A stretch of 13,952 nucleotides of DNA from an uncultured Anaerolineae bacterium. Lineage in GTDB: Bacteria > Chloroflexota > Anaerolineae > Anaerolineales > UBA11858. A program made the position numbers and the translations under genes. Positions 1 to 6,728 of this stretch are shown piece by piece. The notes under the pieces are model-generated. The model saw only the letters and a program-made list of their open reading frames with translations, was not told where the DNA came from and searched no databases. Location of the stretch: positions 1 to 13,952 of the forward strand of contig CALCSH010000221.1 in assembly GCA_937893815.1 (NCBI GenBank), read 5' to 3'. Every line of letters begins with the position of its first letter. Position 1 is the stretch's first letter.

Positions 1-75
1 AATATTTTGCGCGCAATCATACCATACCGCAGCCAAATATCGCAACCAACGATTCAGTGCATCTTTTCACGCCTA

Positions 76-104
76 TTGCCTTCTCTCTGGTTTTACGCTA
101 CACT
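76..104 (+). promoter_or_regulatory. Candidate sigma-70-type promoter for the DUF429/lipid kinase/helicase-associated run
   Basis: TTGCCT at 76-81 and TACACT at 99-104 are separated by 17 bases, each matching the bacterial housekeeping -35 and -10 consensus at four of six positions. Transcription would begin near 111, leaving a leader of about 26 bases. Seen by eye only; the first 75 bases hold nothing else I can name. Confidence 0.45.
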
Positions 105-126
105 CGAAAAAGCACAGCATTCAAAC

Positions 127-131
127 GGGAG
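127..131 (+). promoter_or_regulatory. Ribosome binding site fixing the start of the DUF429 gene
   Basis: GGGAG lies five bases upstream of the ATG at 137. The spacing is good, and the site supports this ATG as the start of the first gene. Confidence 0.6.
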
Positions 132-136
132 TAGCC

Positions 137-904
137 ATGCAAAAAGTGACAACTTTTATTGGAATCGTTCCCCAAGCGCCTACACGATCGTTGATATTTG
201 CTGCACTAAACCTCGAACAGAGGGTAATTGATTTACGCCAGGGAGATATGGAGGATGTGATCGCTTTTGCCAGTGCGCAGGAATACGCCATCGCGGCCAT
301 CTGCGGGCCACTACGCCCCAATCAGGGACTCATGAAGCTCGAAGCTGTGCGCCAGCGCATTAAGCCCATACCGCCCCCCGGGCGCTGGGCTGACGATCGC
401 CTGGCGGAGTATTTATTGCGGCAACACAATTTACGCGTGGCTCGCACCTCTGCAAAGGCAGAACAATGCCCATCATGGATGCAGACCAGCTTCAGGCTTA
501 GCGAACGTCTCGCCGCGGCGGGATATCAGGATTACGGTGCGGACGAAGCGCAGCTTCAACTCATGGAGGTATCCCCCGATGCCACTTATACTGTTCTGAT
601 TGGCAAACGCCCCTTCGCCAAATCATCACTCGAAGGCCGCCTGCAGCGACAGTTGATTCTGTACGATCAGGGTCTGCATATCGATGATCCGATGCGCGTT
701 TTTGAAGAGATCACGCGTTATCGCCTGAAACAAGGCATACTCCCCCTGGATGGATTATACAGCCCCAACGAACTCAACGCACTCATCGCCGCTTTTACCG
801 CCTGGCTGGCCGAGGCAGACCCTCAACAGATTTCCAGCTATGGCGATCCAGCCGAAGGGCAAATCTTTTTACCGGCAGCGGTGTTAAAGAAAAAGTATCC
901 CTGA
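137..904 (+). CDS. DUF429 family protein (predicted RNase H-like fold)
   Basis: 255 residues, about the usual length for DUF429 proteins, which are predicted from fold to be nuclease-like; no reaction is established for this one. Landmarks: an opening beta strand (TFIGI, residues 6-10), the AAICGPL segment (53-59) where the family usually reads IDAPL, a central stretch with EGRLQRQLIL (166-175), the helix NELNALIAAFTAWL (211-224) matching the family's LDAL-AA-TA motif, and EGQIFLPA (240-247) matching the typical C-terminal eGxIvlP. The positions where relatives carry acidic residues read Val11, Cys56 and Asn214, so metal-dependent catalysis may be lost. Start supported by GGGAG at 127-131. 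Its stop overlaps the first possible ATG of the next gene, indicating cotranscription. No signal peptide; probably cytoplasmic. Confidence 0.72.
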   Translation: MQKVTTFIGIVPQAPTRSLIFAALNLEQRVIDLRQGDMEDVIAFASAQEYAIAAICGPLRPNQGLMKLEAVRQRIKPIPPPGRWADDRLAEYLLRQHNLRVARTSAKAEQCPSWMQTSFRLSERLAAAGYQDYGADEAQLQLMEVSPDATYTVLIGKRPFAKSSLEGRLQRQLILYDQGLHIDDPMRVFEEITRYRLKQGILPLDGLYSPNELNALIAAFTAWLAEADPQQISSYGDPAEGQIFLPAAVLKKKYP

Positions 905-905
905 T

Positions 906-910
906 GGAGG
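906..910 (+). promoter_or_regulatory. Ribosome binding site that selects the ATG at 916 for the lipid kinase
   Basis: GGAGG sits five bases before the ATG at 916. The upstream in-frame ATG at 904 overlaps the previous stop and would place this Shine-Dalgarno inside the gene, so 916 is the better start. Confidence 0.65.
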
Positions 911-915
911 TTGCC

Positions 916-1836
916 ATGCCACCCTATAAAACGAAAATCATTCTCAACCCCAATGCCGATAAAGGCAACGCCTGGCGGCTGGCCTCGGATTTGCGCCCGA
1001 TTGTAGACGAATTCGGCGGTGCCGATTGGGCCGGAACTGTTTACCCAACCCATGCCGTCAAGCTGGCCGAACAGGCCGCGCTGGAAGGCTATGAACTCAT
1101 CATTAGCGTGGGCGGCGACGGCACGATTCATGAAGTCATCAACGGAGTGATGCGTGCCCCAGCTGAGAAGCGCCCACGCATCGGTGTTGTGCCGATGGGT
1201 TCGGGCAATGATTTTGCCCATAGCGTGGGTATGGATGCCACCCCCGCACGGGCGCTGCGACAGATTTTCACCGGCAAGCCGCGCCGTGTCGACCTGGCTG
1301 TTCTCACCGACGAACATGGCCGCCGAGAATATATCGACAACACTCTGGGGATTGGTTTCAATGCCACCGTCACGATTCGAGCACACAAATTGCCGCTATT
1401 CATTCGTGGATTTCTGGTGTATTTTGTGGCTGTAGTGCAAACCATTATCCTGAACCATGAGGCGGCGCGTATCCAGTTCAAGAGTGACCAGCAAAATTGG
1501 GAAGATGATATTTTGATGTTAGGTATTTGCAACGGTGCCCGCGAGGGCGGCGGCTTTATGGTCGCCCCCGATGCCAGTAACAGCGATGGCATTCTCAATT
1601 ACGTTGCCATCTCCAAAGTCTCACGCCCAATGATGTTCCGTCTGCTACCTGAAGTGATGAACGGCACCCACGGACGTTTCAAACCTGTGCGTCTTGATAC
1701 CCTGAAACAAGCCAAGATACTCTCGGATCGCCCGCTCAATATCCACATTGATGGCGAAATCTTCGCCGGGTTCGGTACCGATGTGCGCCAACTGGATATC
1801 GAAATCATGCCAGGGGCGCTTGAAGTTTTAGCCTAA
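916..1836 (+). CDS. Diacylglycerol kinase family lipid kinase (YegS/DagK-like)
   Basis: Predicted to transfer phosphate from ATP to a lipid hydroxyl such as diacylglycerol or a related long-chain alcohol, acting at the inner face of the membrane in phospholipid turnover. Numbered from the ATG at 916 (306 residues, typical length): an N-terminal nucleotide-binding part opens with KIILNPNADKG (7-17), where NP and the following Gly/Lys belong to the family's first motif; GGDGT at 66-70 is the hallmark ATP-binding motif; PMGSGNDFA at 93-101 is the second hallmark. The C-terminal beta domain shows GFNATV and a late IDGE, both common in the family. An alternative start at 904 adds four residues, but GGAGG at 906-910 favours 916. 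Three bases separate its stop from the next gene. The exact substrate cannot be told from sequence. Confidence 0.9.
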   Translation: MPPYKTKIILNPNADKGNAWRLASDLRPIVDEFGGADWAGTVYPTHAVKLAEQAALEGYELIISVGGDGTIHEVINGVMRAPAEKRPRIGVVPMGSGNDFAHSVGMDATPARALRQIFTGKPRRVDLAVLTDEHGRREYIDNTLGIGFNATVTIRAHKLPLFIRGFLVYFVAVVQTIILNHEAARIQFKSDQQNWEDDILMLGICNGAREGGGFMVAPDASNSDGILNYVAISKVSRPMMFRLLPEVMNGTHGRFKPVRLDTLKQAKILSDRPLNIHIDGEIFAGFGTDVRQLDIEIMPGALEVLA

Positions 1837-1839
1837 TCT

Positions 1840-3468
1840 ATGCCTGATCTTGCCCACAGCCTGCAACACCACGACCTCGGACATCTACGCATCATCGCCG
1901 AGCGTTGGGGCGTGGAACTCGCCGCTCCTGATATCGATTCGGCCATCCCCGAAATTACTGCCAAACTATTAAATCGCGAGTTGGTTGGGGAAATGATCGC
2001 CGCCCTGCCCGACGAAGCGTGCGAGGTATTGCGGCATATCGTCACCGCGGGCTGGCGGCTGCCCTGGGTGCAGTTTACCCGCCAGAGCGGGGAGGTACGC
2101 GAGATGGGCAGCGGCCGCCGCGACCGTCTGCGCCCCGACCAGAATCCTATCTCAGCCGCCGAAATACTCTGGTACCGCGCCCTGGTGGCGCGTGCGTTCT
2201 TTGAGACCGCACGCGGCGGCGAAGAATTTGCGTATATTCCCGATGATTTGCTGCCCTTGATCCCTGCAGTTCCATTCGGTAGTATTTCACCGCCCGGGCG
2301 CGCGGCCACACCCGCGGAACGCGCCTACCCCATCCAGGCCAGCAACCCCATCCTCGACCAGGTTTGTACTTTGCTCGCGGCACAACGCTTGGGGCGAACA
2401 GACAGCGGCCTGCCTGCCGAAATCGAAACCTTTCTCAAATCACTGCTCACCAGTGCCGATATACTAACCCCCAATGGGCAACCCGACTTGGAGCGCGCTC
2501 GCATGCATCTCGAAGCTGACCGCGGCGACGCTTTGGCACAACTCGCCCAAAGCTGGTTGCACAGCCTCGCGCACAATGACCTGCGCCTGGTGCCCCAGTT
2601 GCGCGTCGAAGGCGACTGGCACAACGACCCGCTCGCCGCACGAAATTTCATCATTCAACGCTTGCAAAACCTGCCGCAGCAAACCTGGTGGAGTCTTTCG
2701 GCGTTTATCGCGGATATCAAACAACAAACTCCCGATTTTCAGCGCCCGGCGGGAGATTATGATTCGTGGTACTTACGGGATGCGCAATCCGGTGAATTTT
2801 TACGCGGCTTTGAGCATTGGGATGATGTGGATGGCGCCCTGCTAGGCTATTTGATCACCGGCCCGATGCATTGGTTAGGGTTGATGGAGATTGCCACCCT
2901 CCAGGAAGACGCGGAGGCCCTGAGCGGGAGCGCTTTCCGTCTTTCGGGCTGGTGGCCTGCTCTCCTGGCTGGCACTGCCCCCGAGGGATTTCCCCCCGAA
3001 ACGGATTCGATTCACCTGCGCTCCAATGGCCGCGTGGGCGTTCCCCACAACGCACCGCGCGCCATCCGCTACCAGATTGCCCGTTTTTGTCGCTGGGAAG
3101 AGCCAACCTCCCACGAATTTCGCTACCAATTAACCCCCGCATCGCTGGAGCAAGCGCAAAGTCAGGGTTTACAAATTAATCATTTGCTGACGATACTGCA
3201 GAAACACGCTCAACCCGTGCCACCGAATATTATCCGCGCCCTGAAGCGCTGGGAGACACACGGCAATGAAATCAGGGTAGAGGCGGCTGTGCTGCTGCGC
3301 GTTGGCACACCAGAGATTTTGGGGAAATTACGCCAGTCGCGGGCGGCGCGTTTTTTGGGCGATCCGCTTGGTCCCACGGCAATCATCGTCAAGCTCGGCG
3401 CAGAAGAAAAAGTTCTAGGGGCGCTACTGGAAATGGGTTATTTTGGAGAACTGGAAGAAATTCGATAA
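1840..3468 (+). CDS. Helicase-associated (XPB/Ssl2-like) domain protein without ATPase core
   Basis: 542 residues, soluble, no signal peptide. The overall plan resembles bacterial 'helicase-associated domain' proteins related to the N-terminal part of XPB/Ssl2: an N-terminal helical region (HDLGHLRIIAERWGVEL, about 11-27, then LPDEACEVLRHIVTAGWRLPW), a Trp-rich middle (about 290-360, with the GALLGYLITGPMHWLGLMEI stretch), and a C-terminal domain from about 440 (LTILQKHAQPVPPNIIRALKRWETHG, then a beta-rich VEAAVLLRVGTPEIL and RFLGDPLGPTAIIVK). I see no Walker A, DEAD/DEAH or other helicase motifs, so this is a stand-alone accessory domain, not a helicase. It starts three bases after the lipid kinase stop with no clear Shine-Dalgarno, suggesting translational coupling. 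Function unknown; nucleic-acid binding or a scaffold role is a guess. Family call is from memory of the pattern. Confidence 0.6.
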   Translation: MPDLAHSLQHHDLGHLRIIAERWGVELAAPDIDSAIPEITAKLLNRELVGEMIAALPDEACEVLRHIVTAGWRLPWVQFTRQSGEVREMGSGRRDRLRPDQNPISAAEILWYRALVARAFFETARGGEEFAYIPDDLLPLIPAVPFGSISPPGRAATPAERAYPIQASNPILDQVCTLLAAQRLGRTDSGLPAEIETFLKSLLTSADILTPNGQPDLERARMHLEADRGDALAQLAQSWLHSLAHNDLRLVPQLRVEGDWHNDPLAARNFIIQRLQNLPQQTWWSLSAFIADIKQQTPDFQRPAGDYDSWYLRDAQSGEFLRGFEHWDDVDGALLGYLITGPMHWLGLMEIATLQEDAEALSGSAFRLSGWWPALLAGTAPEGFPPETDSIHLRSNGRVGVPHNAPRAIRYQIARFCRWEEPTSHEFRYQLTPASLEQAQSQGLQINHLLTILQKHAQPVPPNIIRALKRWETHGNEIRVEAAVLLRVGTPEILGKLRQSRAARFLGDPLGPTAIIVKLGAEEKVLGALLEMGYFGELEEIR

Positions 3469-3510
3469 CTGCTTAACGAAGCATCGCCTCAAACCGACAA
3501 GATATTCACT

Positions 3511-3546
3511 GCAGAGAACGCAAAGTTCGCAGAGATGATGAGATGA
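3511..3546 (+). repeat. Four-unit, 9-base-period degenerate repeat before the cyclase gene
   Basis: Consecutive 9-mers read GCAGAGAAC, GCAAAGTTC, GCAGAGATG and ATGAGATGA, a GCARAG-type pattern. It fills the end of the 74-base spacer between two + strand genes and runs into the cyclase start codon, supplying its purine-rich, weak ribosome-binding context. Degenerate GCAAAG/ACAGAG-type repeats occur in many bacterial intergenic regions; no second copy is visible here. Confidence 0.5.
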
Positions 3547-4640
3547 CGAAACCTACGCCCACCAACCTGATGGCAATTTTTCCTCACTGGCAGCGTCATG
3601 CCGCGTTTCAACACCTGAGGCATGATGCCCACACGGCTGAAGATGTGGCGCACTTTCAACAATTCGCCCGAAAGGCACATGACCACGAACTCTATCGTGC
3701 CAATCCGCGCTATTTGGCGCAAAAAATGGGCTGGACAGAAGGGCACACTTTAGATTTTCTGATTCTGGCTGTCGAGGAGGGGCTGCTGGATTTCGAGTGG
3801 GAGGTCTACTGCCCGGTGTGTGGCGCGCTGCTGCAACGTACGCACGAATTCCATCGTTTAGAATCCCACCAGCACTGTGAAATGTGTCATAACGATGCCG
3901 ATATCCGCCTGGATGAAGAGATCACCCCGCGGGTGAGTGCGCAAAATATGCTGCGCAGGTTACACCCCTCGCGACGCGATCGGGCCGATTTTCGCGCCCA
4001 GGTTGATGAGTCCCTCGGCAGATTGCCTGCGCTCCATCTTGTCAACCGATCGCTGTTTCGCGAAAAACTGGGATCACAGGTGCTGCCTAACAATCATTCA
4101 CTGGGGGTACAGCATCTGGTTGTCTTTTTCTCTGATTTGAAACAATCGACACAGTTGTACCAAACTCTGGGCGATGCAGCAGCGTATCGATTGGTGCGCC
4201 AGCATTTTGAGATTATCTTCGATGCCATTGAACGCCATGGCGGGGCTGCGGTGAAAACAATTGGGGATGGTGTGATGGGGACATTCTTCGATAACACCGC
4301 AGCCTTGCGGGGTGTCGTGGAAAGCGTGCGTGGTATTCAGCAACTCAATCAACAAGCCGCGCTGACCGAACCGCAACAGCTACACCTGAAAGTTGGCATG
4401 CATGCCGGACCGTGCATTGTAGTCACCCTCAACAATCGACTGGATTATTTCGGCAGCACCGTTAATATCGCCGCACGCTTGAGCGATCTTGCACAGGGCG
4501 ATGATATTTGGCTGACAAAAGCCGTTTTGAATGATCCGGATACGCTCACGCTGGCAGAAGAATTTCCCTGTGATTGTGATCAGAAAATTCAATTACGCGA
4601 CATCCACAGGACGATTGAAGTGTGCAGGTTGCAACTCTGA
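3543..4640 (+). CDS. Class III adenylate/guanylate cyclase with N-terminal zinc-ribbon-like (DUF5939-type) domain
   Basis: 365 residues, soluble. Predicted to make cyclic AMP (possibly cyclic GMP) from the nucleoside triphosphate. The N-terminal part (about 1-130) looks like the DUF5939 type found ahead of bacterial cyclases and contains CPVCG (Cys90, Cys93) and CEMC (Cys112, Cys115), a plausible zinc site. The catalytic domain (about 190-365) has the expected residues: Asp198 in FFSDLKQST and Asp242 in IGDGVM for the two metals, Lys238 and Asp301 (LDYFGSTVN) for purine recognition, and Asn308 and Arg312 for transition-state stabilisation. The Lys/Asp pair is the one associated with ATP preference. 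All six are present, so it should be active as a homodimer. The start codon follows a purine-rich repeat with no strong Shine-Dalgarno. The input sensed is unknown. Confidence 0.9.
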   Translation: MTKPTPTNLMAIFPHWQRHAAFQHLRHDAHTAEDVAHFQQFARKAHDHELYRANPRYLAQKMGWTEGHTLDFLILAVEEGLLDFEWEVYCPVCGALLQRTHEFHRLESHQHCEMCHNDADIRLDEEITPRVSAQNMLRRLHPSRRDRADFRAQVDESLGRLPALHLVNRSLFREKLGSQVLPNNHSLGVQHLVVFFSDLKQSTQLYQTLGDAAAYRLVRQHFEIIFDAIERHGGAAVKTIGDGVMGTFFDNTAALRGVVESVRGIQQLNQQAALTEPQQLHLKVGMHAGPCIVVTLNNRLDYFGSTVNIAARLSDLAQGDDIWLTKAVLNDPDTLTLAEEFPCDCDQKIQLRDIHRTIEVCRLQL

Positions 4641-4645
4641 CTCCA

Positions 4646-4753
4646 CTGAAAAAACTACCGTGTAGGTGTTCCCGCCGGAATATATGGGGGGGGGTGGCTT
4701 CGCCACCACCCCCATATATTCCGGCGGACATCTCCGTCATCGGCTTTTTGCAG
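4646..4753. terminator. Very long imperfect palindrome between convergent genes, candidate bidirectional terminator
   Basis: The core stem pairs 4672-4690 with 4709-4727 (19 perfect base pairs, starting CCGCCGG and ending in a G run). A smaller bulge and a second stem of five pairs (4693-4697 with 4703-4707) follow around a CTTCG loop. Outward, AGGTGT at 4664-4669 pairs with ACATCT at 4728-4733, and CTG plus an A run (4646-4654) faces a T run plus CAG (4745-4753). A tract on the left and T tract on the right are what a two-way intrinsic terminator would show. It ends the cyclase gene on + and the methyltransferase on -. Confidence 0.65.
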
Positions 4754-4764
4754 TAAAGTCAACT

Positions 4765-5532
4765 CTAGATTTTCTTCCAGATTTGATATAAACCCAAATT
4801 ACCTTCCTGTCCATCCGAATAGAACCAATCCAGCACCTGGAAGCCGGTTTCGGCGGCCAGGGTGCGCAGCTCATCTTCGCTGAAATGATGCACGTAGCGC
4901 AGGCCATATCCGCCGCGGCGCCAATCGAGCAGATAGTCGCCGGGGTCCATATCCGCATCATCCATGCCGACCGTATCCCAGGGTTGGATGCGCGCTTTCA
5001 GGCGCGGGCTGTTGAGAAATTGCCAATTCGAGTGAATGAAGTGGCCGCCGGGGGATAGTAGGGTGTGAATTTTTCGGAGAAGATTTCGACGCACTTCATC
5101 ATCGGGCAAATGGTGCAATGCGGCAAAAGCAAAAACGAAGTTGAAGGATGAAGATTGCAGGCTGACTGCCGACTCACCGGGGACGGTTGACGGGGGACGA
5201 ATCAATGTTGACGGCCAATCGGTTGCGGTTAAGTCTGCCTGAGCGTAGGCAATGTTGGGAGATCCCTGCACTCCAGCGAGAGCCGCGTCCAGTAGCCCCG
5301 AACTGAAATCCAGTCCGAGATATTGACCCAGGTGCCCTCTGCGGGCTAGTTCACGCCCTAATTCACCGTTCCCACAACCCAAATCTAGAATAATAGCTTG
5401 CGCTGAGATCGTTTCCAGCACACGCAACACACCGGGCTGCAAGCGTCCGCGCGTCGCCGAAAATTGTTCAGCAAAGGTCTGGTAAAATTGCTGGTTGAGT
5501 TCAAGTAGTTGTTGAATGGTATCTAAGTTCAT
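4765..5532 (-). CDS. Class I SAM-dependent methyltransferase, Trm9/ALKBH8-like (candidate tRNA wobble-uridine carboxymethyl methyltransferase)
   Basis: 255 residues, soluble. The SAM-binding Rossmann core starts with ILDLGCGNGELGREL (48-62), and YLGLDFSSGLLDAA (71-84) carries the ribose-binding acidic residue. Features recalling eukaryotic Trm9/ALKBH8 methyltransferases are FYQTFAEQFSATR at 16-28 (their Y..iA.hFs.TR), FAALHHLPDDEVRR at 136-149 (their AVxHH..t..RR), GGHFIHSNW at 162-170 (their GG..li..WA) and RYVHHFSEDEL at 212-222 (their RYYHLF..gEL). Those enzymes methylate cm5U at tRNA position 34 to give mcm5U, with partner Trm112. Facing elp3 head to head makes this role plausible, but a general methyltransferase is the safe call. 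Residues about 111-127 look like a local insertion from a heptamer repeat. No clear Shine-Dalgarno precedes the ATG. Confidence 0.82.
   Translation of the reverse strand: MNLDTIQQLLELNQQFYQTFAEQFSATRGRLQPGVLRVLETISAQAIILDLGCGNGELGRELARRGHLGQYLGLDFSSGLLDAALAGVQGSPNIAYAQADLTATDWPSTLIRPPSTVPGESAVSLQSSSFNFVFAFAALHHLPDDEVRRNLLRKIHTLLSPGGHFIHSNWQFLNSPRLKARIQPWDTVGMDDADMDPGDYLLDWRRGGYGLRYVHHFSEDELRTLAAETGFQVLDWFYSDGQEGNLGLYQIWKKI
5158..5199 (-). repeat. Degenerate 7-base tandem repeat inside the methyltransferase gene
   Basis: On the + strand, successive heptamers from 5158 read CAGGCTG, ACTGCCG, ACTCACC, GGGGACG, GTTGACG, GGGGACG. The first and third of the last three are identical and the middle differs at two positions. 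The 42 bases encode about residues 112-125 in frame, between the WPSTL and SSSFNFVF segments of the methyltransferase. Confidence 0.5.
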
Positions 5533-5544
5533 GATGGAAGATTC

Positions 5545-5599
5545 CCGAAGAAAGGGATATGCGTGACGGCGTAACCGTCACGCATACCCCTTTCTTCGG
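5545..5599. repeat. 25-bp-stem palindrome in the methyltransferase/elp3 divergent spacer
   Basis: Positions 5545-5569 pair with 5575-5599 over 25 positions with a single A/C mismatch, around the five-base loop CGTAA. Arms begin CCGAAGAAAGGG and end in TTTCTTCGG. It takes up over half of the 101 bases separating two divergent start codons, so it is not an ordinary terminator for either gene. It could act as an mRNA leader structure for the methyltransferase, an upstream element abutting the elp3 -10 box, or a mobile palindromic repeat. Confidence 0.75.
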
Positions 5600-5601
5600 A
5601 T

Positions 5602-5607
5602 TATACT
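5602..5607 (+). promoter_or_regulatory. Candidate -10 box for elp3
   Basis: TATACT lies immediately after the palindrome and 26 bases before the GTG start at 5634. It matches the -10 consensus at five of six positions. No convincing -35 box is visible because the palindrome occupies that place, so the call is weak. Confidence 0.3.
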
Positions 5608-5633
5608 GTATTGAGGCACAATAACAAACACCT

Positions 5634-6728
5634 GTGAGAAAAAACGAACAAGCCTGGTTGAATGCACGAGAAATTACTCCGCACAAGCGAGAATTGGCGC
5701 AGCGCACGCTGGAAGATATTCGCAGCGGTAGTAAAGTCTTCGACGCGCTGCGGCGCAATCCGCTGCCAAATGGAGATGGATTTTTGAATAAATCCGTTCT
5801 GGTAGCAGTATACCGCGATCTTGTGGCGCAAGGTGAATGGGAAAAAGATCCCGCCTTGTTGGCAAAAATTCGCCTAAAACCGATGCGTACGCTTTCGGGC
5901 GTAACTACGGTGACGGTGCTCACCAAGCCTTACCCCTGTCCCGGCAAGTGCATTTTCTGCCCCACCGATGTGCGCATGCCCAAGAGCTACCTGCCCGATG
6001 AACCGGGGGCCATGCGCGCCCTGTTTCATGAGTTTGACCCTTTCGATCAGGTAGCCGCGCGCATTGAGGCGCTACACGCCGTAGGACACCCCACCGACAA
6101 GATTGAGCTGTTGATACTGGGCGGCACTTGGAGCTCCTATCGCAAAGATTATCAGGAATGGTTTATTAAACGTTGTTTCGATGCCATTAACGAGCGCCCC
6201 TTTGATTCCCTGAGCGAGGCACAAGCCTTCAACGAAACCGCCGAACACCGCAACGTGGGTCTGGCGGTAGAAACCCGTCCCGACCACGTCACCCCCAAAG
6301 AGTTGGCCTGGCTGCGCAAATTAGGCGTTACCAAAGTTCAGATCGGCGTGCAGAGCATGGATGACCGCATCCTGGAACTGAATCGCCGCGGGCATACGGT
6401 TGCAGAAGCGCGGGCGGCTTTTGCACTGCTGCGGGCGGCGGGTTTCAAGATTGTAGCCCACTGGATGCCAAATTTACTCGGCGCAACGCCTGCATCGGAC
6501 TGCGAAGATTTCGCACACCTATGGCGAGGACTGGCTCCCGATGAACTAAAGATTTACCCTACGCAACTGCTCGCCAACGCCGAACTATACGAATACTGGC
6601 AGCGCGGCGAGTACACGCCCTACACGACCGAAGAACTTATCGAGCTGATTGCCAATATCAAAACAACCATTCCGCGCTACTGCCGCGTAACCGCATCATC
6701 CGCGATATTCCTTCCACAAACGTTGTAG
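5634..6728 (+). CDS. elp3: Radical-SAM half of Elp3 as read in the first frame
   Basis: Starts at GTG 5634; an in-frame TAA at 5622-5624 excludes an earlier start, and no good Shine-Dalgarno is seen. Residues numbered from there: the iron-sulfur cysteines are Cys102, Cys106 and Cys109 in PCPGKCIFCP, spaced CX3CX2C as in bacterial Elp3 rather than the wider spacing of eukaryotic Elp3. KSYLPDEPGAMRA at 117-129 and GHPTDKIELLILGGTWSSY at 151-169 are Elp3 signatures, and VETRPDHVT and QIGVQSMDDRILELNRRGH further on match the radical-SAM barrel. Elp3 sequence continues correctly through Val352 (codon 6687-6689), after which the last 12 residues are out-of-frame read-through. Alone it would lack the zinc-site linker and the acetyltransferase domain. 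Confidence 0.85.
   Translation: MRKNEQAWLNAREITPHKRELAQRTLEDIRSGSKVFDALRRNPLPNGDGFLNKSVLVAVYRDLVAQGEWEKDPALLAKIRLKPMRTLSGVTTVTVLTKPYPCPGKCIFCPTDVRMPKSYLPDEPGAMRALFHEFDPFDQVAARIEALHAVGHPTDKIELLILGGTWSSYRKDYQEWFIKRCFDAINERPFDSLSEAQAFNETAEHRNVGLAVETRPDHVTPKELAWLRKLGVTKVQIGVQSMDDRILELNRRGHTVAEARAAFALLRAAGFKIVAHWMPNLLGATPASDCEDFAHLWRGLAPDELKIYPTQLLANAELYEYWQRGEYTPYTTEELIELIANIKTTIPRYCRVTASSAIFLPQTL

Noticed and set aside
838..1386. 182-codon open frame antisense to the lipid kinase
   Set aside because: It overlaps two well-supported genes, shows no recognisable domain and mirrors their codon pattern.
1840..3468. A complete DNA helicase
   Set aside because: No Walker A, Walker B or other helicase motifs can be found; only the associated domain type is suggested.
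3470..3483. Terminator after the helicase-associated gene (TGCTT-AACG-AAGCA)
   Set aside because: Only five pairs, two of them G-C, and no T tract follows.
5501..5926. 141-codon open frame antisense to the elp3 start and through the palindrome
   Set aside because: It covers the conserved Elp3 N-terminus and has no domain of its own.
6681..6695. Programmed -1 frameshifting in elp3
   Set aside because: The bases CGC GTA ACC GCA contain no X-XXY-YYZ slippery heptamer and no strong hairpin follows at the proper distance; a lost base is simpler.
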